From Choristocarpus tenellus KU-1152 (taxonomy: Eukaryota > Phaeophyceae), in NCBI GenBank assembly GCA_964200185.2, contig CAXNAD020000360.1:1-21165 (forward strand): 21,165 bases of DNA. The letters run 5' to 3'. Numbering within the stretch: position 1 is the stretch's first letter; each line of letters begins with the position of its first letter. Under the pieces are notes generated by a model. It searched no databases and had not been told where the DNA came from. It saw only the letters and a program-made list of their open reading frames with translations. Below, in pieces: positions 1 to 14,919 of the stretch. The position numbers and the translations under genes are program-made.

Positions 1-56
1 AAAAAAAAAAAGAAAAATAAAAAAAAAAAAAAAAAAATATTTGTTTTTTTAGTTAT

Positions 57-84
57 GGGGGGGGGGGGGGGGGGGGGGGGGGGG
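57..84. repeat. 28-base G homopolymer after a poly-A stretch
   Basis: Positions 1-37 are nearly pure A. Positions 57-84 are an uninterrupted run of 28 G. Such runs commonly stall sequencing, so this is probably a contig edge. No coding content is visible from 1 to about 470 apart from an AAT-rich trinucleotide tract at 292-337. Confidence 0.9.
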
Positions 85-291
85 TCCACACCAGGGTGTC
101 CATTTGGGGCCTGACCAGGAGAAGTGAACTTACATTGTCCATCCGACGCTTGCAACCAAATCACCCAAAAATCGTGATAATATGGAAAAATGGACCCTGA
201 ATGGACAGTCAGTACCACCCCAAGATACTTGAAGCCTTTCCCATTTTGCTCCCTGAACTCACTTTTTGGTTGACCTTGAATCATGTTTACA

Positions 292-337
292 GAATAATAA
301 TAACAACAATAATAATAATTATTATAGTAATAATAAC
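292..337. repeat. AAT/ATT-rich imperfect trinucleotide microsatellite
   Basis: Imperfect run of AAT, AAC and ATT units over about 46 bases. The open frame across it (201-401) encodes only a low-complexity isoleucine-rich peptide and is not considered a gene. Confidence 0.75.
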
Positions 338-496
338 TGATAGACCTTTTGTTGTTGTGTTTGATTTATTCTCCCTTATCAGTCTTCTATTAATACTCTA
401 ATAATGCTGTTCTTGTTTTCTTTGCTTCATTTTTCTTTTTCCACATACATGAAAACCTCTTCAAATAATTTCAGTGGACATAGTAACATTAAAATT

Positions 497-1143
497 ATGG
501 CCACAGAATCACACGATTTATTTTTTCGACACCGGTGAGTTTATGCGGTTGGATGTTTAGGATATCTGGTTGAAGTTGTGGTTACACAACTTGATTGAAT
601 GAACGTATATTGCATTGCAGAGGTGGTCGGGTCGCCTTCATCCTCGCAACACAGAATTCTTTTGGAGAACACTCCTGGATGCTTGAGCATGCTGCCAGCT
701 TCACTTCATGCCTTGCCCAGTACACCCCTAAGTTCTTGTTAAAGTTCTCGAACTAACTGTTCGATTAACAATGTCACTTGGGCTGTCGTAACGGCTCCTC
801 CTCCAGGTAAACGTGCTGATAATAGGACAATCTGGTGAGATTCCTGCTGTGTTATTCTCCCCAGATGAGGCACAATCGATCGGTGATCCGAATTGTACGT
901 CAAACCCTGGCATATTCGCCAGTTGATCCATTGGTCCTTTGTCAGCTACATTGATGAGGGGTGCAACCATGTTCTGAAGGGCATTGTCCATTGGAAGGGG
1001 CGTAACAACCCCCTGTGAACCATCACCGTCCTTTCTTTGCTACAGGATTTTACCGAAGCTTTCCCAAAAGCTTCAATGCAAGATTCTACCCTCCTTGTTG
1101 TGCTACCAGTAGTAGTAGCCCCTCCACTCTGCCTTGACCAATA
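497..1143 (+). CDS. Unresolved exon-like cluster, probable small gene of unknown function
   Basis: I do not recognise the product. An ATG at 497 in a good context (ATGGCC) opens a 38-base exon that ends CACCG before GTGAGT at 535. A TTGCATTGCAG acceptor ends at 620, and the frame continues (phase 2) for 44 codons to a stop at 754, including the stretch RVAFILATQNSFGEHSW. Two more exon-like blocks follow: one after CTCCTCCTCCAG (from 807, starting VNVLIIGQSGEIPAVL) and one after a strong acceptor, CCTTTCTTTGCTACAG (from 1045, starting DFTEAFPKASMQDS and closing at 1143). The later blocks do not join the first two in phase with any good donor. The minus strand of 728-991 is also open, so strand and structure are uncertain. 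It could be one short gene (497-756), a longer spliced gene, or a decayed one. Confidence 0.35.
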
Positions 1144-2077
1144 ATGTGGGTGGTTAAAGCAGGAATCTGGTCCGTTAGGTATGATCCCAATAAACAGCTC
1201 TTAAAAGACTGTCTTCTCTATAAGATTGTTACTAAGCATTAGATTTTATAACTTCAACTATGACATTTTTTATGGTATTTATTGTTGGTATAATTAATAG
1301 TTTATTATTTGCTTTTACTCGACTACTACTATTACTATTATGTTAGCGCCAACTAATTTGAGATAGACGTGTCCAATAATTTAAGATCCACGCTGTCATC
1401 CTTCAGCTACACCATGCATGGTGGTGTTTCTGTTGTGTCATAAGTTGTTGGATAAACGAAAAAGTCCTGTTGGGTCCTGCCTGTTCAGGATCATAAGCCT
1501 TGCCGTCAAGTACTACTACTACTCCGTGAACCCTGTCCTGATTTTATCAAGTTTGCTCATTCTTCTGTATTGCACGGACTAGATTTTAATCGACAATTTG
1601 CTCTGACTCTTGGACTTAGCCATACCAATACCGAATGAATGCGTTGGTGCCTTTGGAAGTCCTACTCCTTCCTTCTTCGACACAACTGCACCACCACCCA
1701 TCACCTCCTATTATTCTGTAATAGGTCTTTCACCATCATCACTACTACTGGTTCATATATATATTTTCAACATTCACTATTCGAACTCTTCTAAATCTAA
1801 CAAAGCACAACACACAATATACAACGCACAATGGACAACACACAACATACAACACACAACACACAACACAGTAGTAGTAAACTATTACTATTGATTTTAT
1901 AGGTATTGTGTTGCATTACAACCATCACACATCACATCGTCACTCACACACTTTTTTCCATCCCATCCAAATTTGTGTTATCTAACAACCTCATTATATT
2001 TGACCCTAAACGGAGTCAATTGCCGATACTCCGTGACATATTATCGAACTGTGTGTGGTACTCCTTCAGGGAACGAA
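1144..2077. other. Intergenic region upstream of the methyltransferase gene
   Basis: I see no supportable gene here. It contains short triplet tracts (TAC repeats near 1510-1525), an AC-rich simple repeat (1804-1870) and the 5' flank of the METTL21-like gene. The open frames in it have low-complexity or random-looking translations. Confidence 0.5.
1804..1870. repeat. AC-rich cryptic simple repeat (ACACAAC-like units)
   Basis: About 67 bases of imperfect ACACAAC/ATACAAC units on the plus strand, in the 5' flank of the methyltransferase gene. It is one-strand purine/pyrimidine-biased low-complexity DNA. No function is visible. Confidence 0.75.
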
Positions 2078-3898
2078 ATGGAGGTTGAAGAGGAAATGGG
2101 AAGAGACCAAGTGTCAATGAATAAGGTAGGGAATGTGTTATGTACGAGAGTGTCCAACATGCAACATGCAACATGCGCTACCGTACCGTCCTGTTGAACG
2201 GAAGACGTTCTGAGGAAAATTGATGTTTTCTCTAGTTACATGAGTGGATATGGTAATCTGCAGTGAAGATATGAACTACCCATCTCAGACTAGATGCAAA
2301 ATGCACTTATCTCGACACACCCGCTCTATCGCTCTCATTTTGTTGAGACCACTCTGGAAGTGCTTCCCATTGGTAATAGGGGTTCGCTATCCTTAACCTG
2401 CGACTGGGGAGTTGGCATAGGTGGAGGGTTATGGAGCACCGGCCTCCTTATGACAAAACATCTGTGCGCCTACCCATCTTTCTATGACAACCTTCTTGCG
2501 GGCAGACGGGTCTTGGAACTGGGATCTGGGACTGGGCTTGTAGGTGAGGTTCTCGTACATTTTAGGTTGCAGGAGAGATTCAATACATTTGTGATTAGCG
2601 AGCTTCTACTAGGGCGTTGGTGAACCGAAGTATGAAACATATCATCCTTAACACAACAACCCCTACTCATGCCTTCATCCGAAGGTTTGACAGCGGCAAT
2701 GTTTGGACCACCAAGTGAAGTGGTCATCACTGACTTGGCAAGTCACATAGATATATGTAGCCACAACCTTACTGCGAACGTCGACCTTATTCCGGTGAGA
2801 CAACTCAAGTGTGATGTTAGTACAGTGGGTCGGTTACTGCTGTCTTCAATCTAATGGTACATTTATTCTTTCAACATCGCACATCGCTCCATCAGCCGAC
2901 GATGGACTTGCGGCAAGGACAACCACGGTTGTAACCGGTTGAAGAGTAGGCATTCTATGTTTTGAGTACATGTGACATGTTTTCTGCCACTCTCGACAAG
3001 AGTCCTGTTGGGAACGGACTAAAGAAGGGTCGGCCATTTTGAAGGCTTTGTGTGTTGTTCGTGGCCCTTCCTCTCAGGATCAATGCAAAGTGAGGGTGGA
3101 GGAGTACGACTGGGGAAGTGACTGTTCCTCCTCGCTGAGTAGGTTCCCATTTGACGTCGTCATAGGAACTGATGTGGCCTATTATGAGCATCTCCATGAG
3201 CCACTGATCAAGGTGAGATTTTTACTTTCCTATATTTATCTGTACCACAAATGTGTTCGGGGATAACACCTATTTAGTTATAAGGATATCTTCATATCGA
3301 TCATAGCTGAAGAGTGGTGAACACATAAATGCTCAATAGACACCCCAAAACTAACCCTTGGGCGCAGGCTCTTCTGGCAACAACAGGCCCCGAAACACTG
3401 ATCCTTTTGGGAGTGACACGGATGGATACAGGACCAGATTTCTTTGAAGCCTTGGACCAGGTGAAATATGCGCATTTACCTCATTTCAGCCTACTTACAG
3501 TCTAGTGAAATGTTGTATTTACTTACAACATAATATGTAGCAGAAAACACCTAACCCTTAATATTCAGTACATTGTGTGCAGGTGTTGTCTGAGAACAGG
3601 TTGACTGTACATTGTCACACACAAAATGCATGGGTCTTCCCACTGTGATTGCAACTACAGCATGTTGATTTTCAAGTTTATTCTTTTTTCTGTTGTCAAC
3701 ACTGTTGTTTGGGTCTTTTTATTATCCTCCATGTTTTCTCAAAGAAGAGTCCCTTTCATCTATCTATGCCCAACGTGTACCCCTACTGTTCACATCATGT
3801 CAACACAGGCAGGATTTGAATTCTACCTCATGGAACAGGCTTCCAGCAACAAGGCATTTGGACTGTTTTGTGTATTTAGGGAACGCCAGAACGCATAG
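2078..3898 (+). CDS. METTL21-type protein (lysine) methyltransferase, six exons
   Basis: Exons: 2078-2125, 2294-2543, 2685-2794, 3078-3212, 3368-3460, 3809-3898. They sum to 726 bases (241 aa) and stay in frame across GT-AG introns with donors GTAGGG, GTGAGG, GTGAGA, GTGAGA and GTGAAA. The protein is a class I SAM-dependent methyltransferase. Residues 60-73 (GGLWSTGLLMTKHL) match the pre-core helix of the family. Motif I is VLELGSGTG (89-97), the acidic post-I residue is D116 in VVITDL, a D-W-G follows at 147-149, and motif II is FDVVIGTDVAYY with the DxxY signature at 168-171. That signature is typical of METTL21 and related lysine methyltransferases, which methylate non-histone targets such as chaperones or elongation factors; the target here cannot be read from sequence. 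The length fits the family. The first exon is least certain, because exon 2 also begins with ATG (2294). It is convergent with the downstream minus-strand genes. Confidence 0.87.
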
Positions 3899-4701
3899 AA
3901 CAGGTTTCCCTTTCTCTTTCTTTAGTTCATTTTCATATTGAGCAAATCCAGCATATTAGTTATGAGATTATACGAGATGATATGATAGAACTGTCCAGCA
4001 CAATCTTGGAAGTTTGAGCAGACTTGTTCACTTTGTCATGAGTGCACATGTGGGCCTCTTGTGTTCCCCTCACCAGTTCAGATTGCATTGGGAAAAAACG
4101 CTCTGGTCTTGTGACTCATGCAAGGTCCACACCACAGACTATATCATTTCAGTTGTTGGTACCAAGGTCGTTGTCCTGTAATTGTCAACTCCATCTAGGA
4201 TATCAAGTTTTGCGTATCTGTGATCTGGAAATGGTTTTGAAGGTTGAATTGGAGGATAAGTGAGGATAGCTGCACAACAAATGGCACATTATGTGACTTG
4301 CTTTGTATTTAGATATTAAAATGGTTAAAATAGCTGCAGAATCCCAAAATATCAAACCCCAGAGTCCTGTGTATGTTCATCCAGAAGGAAATTGAAAACA
4401 TTACCTTGTTTTGAACTGCTGTGATTGCTATCATGAATGCAACATTCAAAATTCAGTAATTTGCAGAGGGTGTGACCACTCAACACCATCACACCTTCCA
4501 CCACTTTCCACTCTACATTTCATTAACACAATTACAAATTTGTCATCTTAGCCTTACGATATATCTGAACTCAGACGTGTGGTCAGAGGCACCTATCACA
4601 CACACACACATATACTGCACTCCTTGTGGGTGTGAAGGAGTAAAAAAAAACATTCAAGGTTCTGCTGGGCTTGGTTTGTGAAATACTGTCTTGACAGCTA
4701 G
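3899..4701. other. Non-coding stretch downstream of the methyltransferase gene
   Basis: I find no convincing exon on either strand. The small open frames lack codon-like or family-like content. A short CA tract lies near 4598-4610. The region presumably holds the 3' UTR of the methyltransferase gene and the convergent intergenic space. Confidence 0.5.
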
Positions 4702-5019
4702 GACTGGACCAAATGCTGGTTAGCTTTTACCAACTCCTCCAGGTACTGCTTTGCCCACAAGATGTGTTTGTCACCACCATACAAAATAATGAACAGAAGG
4801 GGGTCAGAAGCAGAGGCCAAACCAAGGGATATACGAATCATAGAATCTTCTTCCCTTGAAGTAGGCACATTGGCTTATCCAGGGAGGGAGGGGTGAATGA
4901 GATAAACACTTACAGAGACAAGTTGAGTAAATCTGATCAGAATTGAGGCGAGAGACATAGTACTGTAACTTGGCAATAATCTCTGTGACACATATTTTTG
5001 TTTGAATCGTTTTCCTCAC
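4702..5019 (-). CDS. Coding-like terminal exons of an unrecognised minus-strand gene
   Basis: On the minus strand a coding-like frame starts near 4990 (EIIAKLQYYVSRLNSDQIYS) and reaches a GTAAGT donor at 4914-4919. After a pyrimidine-rich stretch and an AG, an exon in matching phase reads through NVPTSREEDSMIRISLGLAS, then DPLLFIILYGGDKHILWAK, then QYLEELVKANQHLVQS, to a TAG at 4702-4704. The intron implied is only about 40 nt, far shorter than others in the window. Upstream exon candidates (around 5030-5095 and 5110-5155) have good donors but I could not join them in phase. It may be a separate small gene or far-3' exons of the TOPORS-like gene. I do not recognise the protein. Confidence 0.4.
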
Positions 5020-5095
5020 TCACAGTGCTTGTCTCCTACGACATACAAATGAGATTCCATGGTCACCATTAATGACAACCTCTACTTCCAACATA

Positions 5096-6198
5096 TTTTA
5101 TTGGTTTGTTACTTCCAGTGCATGAGACAGGGATGGGCAGTGTCAAGGGTCACTGCATTTATGACACACCAACACCACATAAGTATGTATGGAAAAGGCA
5201 CATAAATACTGACATGCCTTGCACTAAACATGGACCACCTTTTGGGTGTATGTGATGAGCTGCACAACTGAACCCTAAAAATCTAATTTAAAGGTCCAGT
5301 ACTCTAGCTATATATATAACCCAAAAGCAAATTCACAGTCAGTGTAATTCTGACTAGGAGTTGTGGACTCCAGCTTGGAGGTCATGTTCCCTTTCTGGGG
5401 TAACTACACAACATCTAGGGTATTGGGGATATTATTAATTACTTCAGTGTGGGACTATCCCAGCCTGCAGTCAGAAAAACTACATACTGCACTACTTATC
5501 TTCCACCTACTGGGAAAATGGATATGCCCCTGGCATGAAAAATTTCAATGGACAAAACACATTCAAAAGGTTTTATCGATGGTTACACAGAGTTTGGATT
5601 TAATTTAAATTTCATCGACATGAAATATGAAATACACCACTGGACTGACCAATAACAGCCAATAAATTGGGAATTTCAGATCAACGTCCTTAAAGTTACA
5701 TACTGAGTTGCTTATTACCCTCACTACAGCTTTTTGATTAATCGGACGGACTAGGGAGGCACATTCTACAGTTAGGGTTGAATTAGGCATCTCCATAGTC
5801 CATCCAGTTCATCAAAAAAGTTATGCAAGGGTAATAAAGAAGTAAATCTGACATCAGAGGTTCTAATGGCTCCGCACAGTACAGTACAGGTGATGTCATT
5901 CCATAGTGCTTGTCATATGGACTTTGAATAATCAAGACCACATTTTACAGAAAAACATATCTGGTGTCCAGGAGATTTGAACCCTTGAGACCAACCAACA
6001 CATGGGATTCACACTATCAAGTAAACACTGACCTACAAAGATGCTTATTAGATAGGTCCACAGAACATCAGTGTATCATTGAGGGTCCCAACTTGGAGTG
6101 ACAACCGCCTAGTAAACTAAAGAAAATCCAACCCACCTCATCATTGTGCCCTCTCTTGGTGAGAAACAGCAAATGTCCTGAGTGTCTTTGGACAAATC
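5096..6198. other. Mostly non-coding stretch 3' of the TOPORS-like gene
   Basis: Apart from the tRNA-like element (5962-6036), I see no supportable gene. Open frames such as 5363-5608 (+) and 5605-5796 (-) have no recognisable motif or splice support. The 3' UTR of the TOPORS-like gene must begin at 6198 unless the gene continues into the exons at 4702-5019. Confidence 0.45.
5962..6036 (-). repeat. tRNA-derived (SINE-head-like) element with A and B boxes
   Basis: On the minus strand an A-box-like GTAGGTCAGTGTTTACTTG (6036-6018) is followed about 35 bases later by a B-box-like GGTTCAAATC (5983-5974), ending GGACACCA at 5962. Order, spacing and sequence resemble the internal pol III promoter of a tRNA. 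No matching 5' acceptor strand exists and the T stem has a mismatch, so it is not a functional tRNA gene. A tRNA pseudogene or the head of a tRNA-derived SINE is the best reading. I found no second copy in this window. Confidence 0.45.
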
Positions 6199-7726
6199 TC
6201 AGACAGTAGTGTCAAAAGTTGAGCAAGAAGGTGTGAAGTATTGGGTGTTACGATCATAGGCTGCCATCCCCAAAGAGCTCCACTTGAAACACCATAGCTC
6301 ATGTAGGAAAGCATCGACTTTTTCAAAAAGGAAACCCTGCAGCTTCTCCATGAAAGAGTGGGGAAATGAAGGTCAGGTTACATCAATTATTCAAGTGCAT
6401 CATGGGTGCAAGTCATATGGTCAGGATCATGGATAGGACCTTGTACCTGTTCCTTGATGCTGCAATAGTCTTTCTGATCCTCCATATCATATTCCTGGAG
6501 TGATGCAATGACAACATCTAACACCAGTTGAGCACCCACTCCACTAGAGCTAGAACGTGGCACAGCTGCATGCACATCCCGGGCAATCCATTCGTTAAGC
6601 TGAACCAGTGACTTGGGGCACCTGCTCAAGGAACAGGTGTGATTATTAGCTAGGACCTCTCAACAGTCAAGGACATGCACCATCAAAGGCATGCCAGCAT
6701 AGTTGTAAAAGACAGTAGATCCTCTTGAACCCGCCTGCCCCAGACATATCTGAAGAAAAAAAAATGAGAAATGCAGGGTGACTAAATTATAGTTGTCAGA
6801 GCGCCTTCCATAGCACTTCAGAGTACGCTAATAAATCTTGCCTCGCTTTTGGATCTGGGGGTTGTGCTCGTAGCCCACGGCTGTAGACGACTCTTCTGGA
6901 CCCAACACCACCGCTTTGTCTTTGTGCACGAATCCCACCAATACCAGGGCCATCCATATCCTCCGCCAGGACAGAGACTAAAGTGGTCAATTGTCTCGTG
7001 TCTCCCTTCCCTCTTGTCCTTTCTTCTGGGCGAAAGACTTTGAACTCCCGCTGAGACTTGATGTCGTATAGCATGCCTCGAACCTCGACCTTACACATGG
7101 GACAATGTAGCGATTGCTCTAGCCACTGCCATCAGTCGAAAGTAACCAGTGAAGTAGAAGAGAACGGATAACGGAATATAGTGGCGGGAGATATTACACA
7201 CATGTATGCTGGCGATGCAACATACAGGATATCCTGCTGGTGGGTCACAATATACCAACCTCGTATCTCCAGCAGCAAACAAGTCGTGTAGTGTCTTTAG
7301 CAACCGAAAGCTTCTTCACTATTTTTGGTTTTCCTCAATTTCTCGTTTCGTAGGGTAGAGGGGTTGTCGATTATTAATTGACCGGCGTGGTGCTCCTCCT
7401 TTACCCATGGTGGTGGTGGGCAAAAATTTAATCTGTTACCGTCTGGAAGAAAAAGTCGCAATTGTACCATCTAATGAACATTTCCTCTGAAATGGTCCCG
7501 GACATACCTGAAGCAGGCAACCCTTGCAAAACACATGACCGCATTGCTCTATTAGAGCGGATGAATTGGTCACGACCCCTAGGCAGATGGGACAGTGATG
7601 ACCAGCAAAAGCGTCCGGTAAGGAAATAAGGTTTGAGTCTACTGTGGACTGGTTGCCATCTGAAATCTCGACATCTCTTCCCCATCCAGGAGGAGACCAG
7701 TATTCTTCGTTATGCGTATCTTCCAT
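6199..7726 (-). CDS. TOPORS: RING-finger E3 ligase with TOPORS-like post-RING region
   Basis: Best phase-consistent model: exons 7726-7508, 7125-6827, 6621-6447 and 6336-6199, about 276 aa. The N-terminus holds a complete C3HC4 RING: C45, C48, C62, H64, C67, C70, then across an intron (donor GTATGT, acceptor GGCAG) WLEQSLHCPMCK with C81 and C84. RING proteins transfer ubiquitin from an E2 to substrates. Beyond the RING the protein follows TOPORS, a nuclear ubiquitin/SUMO ligase: an RRVVYSRGLRAQP block, then RCPKSLVQLNEWIARDV (TOPORS has R-x-P-x3-L-x2-L at the same spacing), then GFLFEKVDAFLHEL and MAAYDRNTQY, which fit its FxxEFxxF and MAAFD region. The second-to-third exon join is the weak point. 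Its donor, GTACTC, is poor, and a strong acceptor at 6752-6750 hints at an extra small exon. The last exon could start at 6345. Long RS-rich tails of animal TOPORS are absent. Confidence 0.72.
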
Positions 7727-8077
7727 TTGAAATGCTGACTAGGATGCAAACTCGGCTTGTAAAACACGCAACCTACCCTTCCAAAATCACATTTCGACTG
7801 ATTTAGGGATTGAAGGTATTTTGAATACTCTTCCACACAAAGTAGTATGTACAATTCCTACGATATTTCGATCGTACACAAACACCAATAAAAAAAAAAC
7901 TATTTGTGTTAACTTTGTCTCTGTAGGTTTGCAAAGGGAGCTGGCGGGAAGAGACACAACGGGCAGGCTCCGACGAAGCACAACGCCGCTTTCACATTGC
8001 CCCCAACTGTTTGATATCATTCCTTGAGCTGTCTGTGTTGCCCGGACGTGGGGAAGACCGAGGTTGAGGAGGCGTTC
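7727..8077. promoter_or_regulatory. Divergent (head-to-head) promoter region, TOPORS-like / Rab1
   Basis: Only 351 bases separate the start codon of the minus-strand RING gene (7726) from that of the plus-strand Rab1 gene (8078). Both promoters and both 5' UTRs must therefore lie here or overlap the genes. GGCGGGAA at 7943-7950 resembles an E2F-type core, although such an 8-mer can occur by chance. No obvious TATA box is placed for both directions. Boundaries are inferred from the two start codons. Confidence 0.5.
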
Positions 8078-13120
<5,043 letters not shown>

Positions 13121-13232
13121 CCACATTTTTTTTGTTTGTATGGGTTTTTTTCTGTTGGCAAAGAGTCAGTTGAGTTGTGCTCTTTTTTTTCAGTTTTCAC
13201 TTGTTAGCCTCAGTTGTTCATCAATCCCCCAG

Positions 13233-13506
13233 ATGTGTACAATGTTTGAGCAGACAGGTGATAAGGGCCGCCCCAACAGCAGCAGGATGAGGTAGGACTG
13301 ACAGTGGCTGTAGGACAACTTGTGGCTACAATGTCCAAAGGTGTCCGTTGAGTCACACTGTATTTTCCCCAACCCTTCCTCTTGTTTAGATTGGACGCCC
13401 TAGAAGGTCAACAACGGGTGTATGTTCTCTTTCCCATTGGTGTTGACTTGTGGAGTCAGAAGTGGGCCAAGTGCAATGAGAATGCCCCCCGTTCAACCCA
13501 CCCGCC
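13233..13506 (+). CDS. Possible partial gene (two exons) truncated by the assembly gap
   Basis: Exon 13233-13291 begins ATGTGTACAATG after the acceptor-like TCAATCCCCCAG and ends AG before GTAGGA. The next exon starts at 13390 after a very good acceptor (CCCAACCCTTCCTCTTGTTTAG) and joins in phase to read DALEGQQRVYVLFPIG, then VDLWSQKWAKCNENAPRS, open up to the N run at 13507. Composition is more gene-like than its surroundings, but I recognise no family. It could equally be spliced 3' UTR of Rab1. The gap prevents finding its continuation. Confidence 0.3.
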
Positions 13507-13516
13507 NNNNNNNNNN
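13507..13516. other. Assembly gap (10 N)
   Basis: Ten Ns, probably a placeholder of unknown true length. It is followed by T18 (13543-13560) and C25 (13568-13592). Any gene crossing this point cannot be reconstructed from the window. Confidence 0.98.
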
Positions 13517-13542
13517 CCCTTTGGTTTTGGTTGTGGTCTCCC

Positions 13543-13592
13543 TTTTTTTTTTTTTTTTTTGAAAATTCCCCCCCCCCCCCCCCCCCCCCCCC
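13543..13592. repeat. T18 and C25 homopolymer runs next to the gap
   Basis: T18 at 13543-13560 and C25 at 13568-13592 are separated by seven bases (GAAAATT). The C run mirrors the G28 run at the window start and the C9 at its end, suggesting that poly-G/C tracts interrupt the assembly. Confidence 0.9.
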
Positions 13593-14919
13593 ATCCTCCC
13601 TTCCCAAGCCTTTTTTCTCCTTTGGTTGACAGTACCTGTCCCTTGGAGTGGAGATAAACTGGTGCTTGTGTTGAGTGCACCCCTCAGTGTAGGTGTGCAG
13701 ACTATGTTGTGTTGTTTGTTTCAATCAGTGCTTGGCTGCTTTTGAGTTATAGGAGGGGGAGTAGTTTTCATTGGTTGGTGCTGCTAATTCAGTTTCTTCA
13801 CTGTGCAATGTTGGGTTTGGGTGATTTTGTCAGATGTTTGTCAGCAAAAGGTGGTACATGGTACATTGTAACATATACACAGAGGTTACAGTGCAGACAC
13901 ACATGTATCCATGTCAATGGAGAGGATAAATGCCAGTGGGATGGGGGTGGTCCTTTTGATCACAGACAAATGCAATGGCTTATTTTCATGGATTATCCAT
14001 CCATACTCAGCGGCTGCTTCCCACCTTTACAAGTTGGTGGGCTACTCTCTTGTGACTGCGTGGATTGGCTGGTGTTTTGCTATTGGTGTGTATTGAGCTC
14101 AAGAGTATCATGGCTGTAAGGAGTTCTGACTGTCCTGCGGAACTGGATTGCAAGATGGGAATTGACATGTTTGTGGATTGCAGTAATAAATAAAATATAC
14201 AAGTACTGCAACACATTCCACTGTGAGCACGCTAGTTCATTGAGGGGGAAATGTTACAAGAGTTGGTCCTTGTGTCAAATGTGTCGCTGTTGGAAGCTGA
14301 TTTGCTGGAAAATATAGTGCTTGGCAGTTGATAGAAGGAACCCACACTCAATGTTGAGTTTGTTAGCTAGGAAGGTATTGAAGTATCACAGTAGTTGCTA
14401 AGGCACAACTAACTGCCCTATTGGTGTACCAACATCTCAGCATCTTGAGACTGGTCTGGAGATGTGCCTGAGGTTGTGATGTGAAATTTTTTCTCTGTGT
14501 ATAAACTGGTGGTCGATCATAAATATTACTATTATTAATAGCTATCTTTGACCTTTGCTGTGATGCTCTGGTTGATCTAAGCAGACCATACAACCTCTTT
14601 AGTACAGAATGGGTTGTAATGGACAAGGAACAATATAACCTAGCCTTAGTCCAAACGAGGGCTAGGGAATCGTTTTGTTTGCAGTAGTGATGTAATTTTT
14701 TTTTTGTTATAATGAGATTATTGTATTATTATTATTATTTTGTTATTAATTGTGGTTGGAAGTAGTATGTATATTGCAAGTACTGGTGTAGTGACAAAAA
14801 AAGGTACTGCTGTTAAAGTGTGACCGGAAACTGTCTCCGATATTTGTTGACCCTTTTGTTGTTGTATTTCCTTGTGCTTACAAAAATCATGTTGAATTAA
14901 GAAAAAGTGGCAGCAAGTG
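13593..14919. other. Non-coding stretch between the gap and the bacterial-like segment
   Basis: No exon could be supported. The longest open frame (13709-14119, plus strand) gives a Trp/Cys/Leu-rich random-looking peptide. Adjacent AATAAA motifs occur at 14185-14194 (+). An ATT-rich microsatellite lies at about 14722-14745. Composition becomes more AT-rich toward the right. Confidence 0.5.

Noticed and set aside
1055-1074. Perfect short palindrome GAAGCTTT-CCCA-AAAGCTTC
   Set aside because: Too short to call a terminator or element; it has no T tract and lies in an uncertain exon.
5363-5608. 81-codon plus-strand frame, considered as a transposon remnant
   Set aside because: No transposase or reverse-transcriptase motif, no terminal repeats and no target duplication seen.
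13709-14119. 136-codon plus-strand open frame
   Set aside because: Composition is random-looking and Trp/Cys/Leu-rich, with no motif or splice support.
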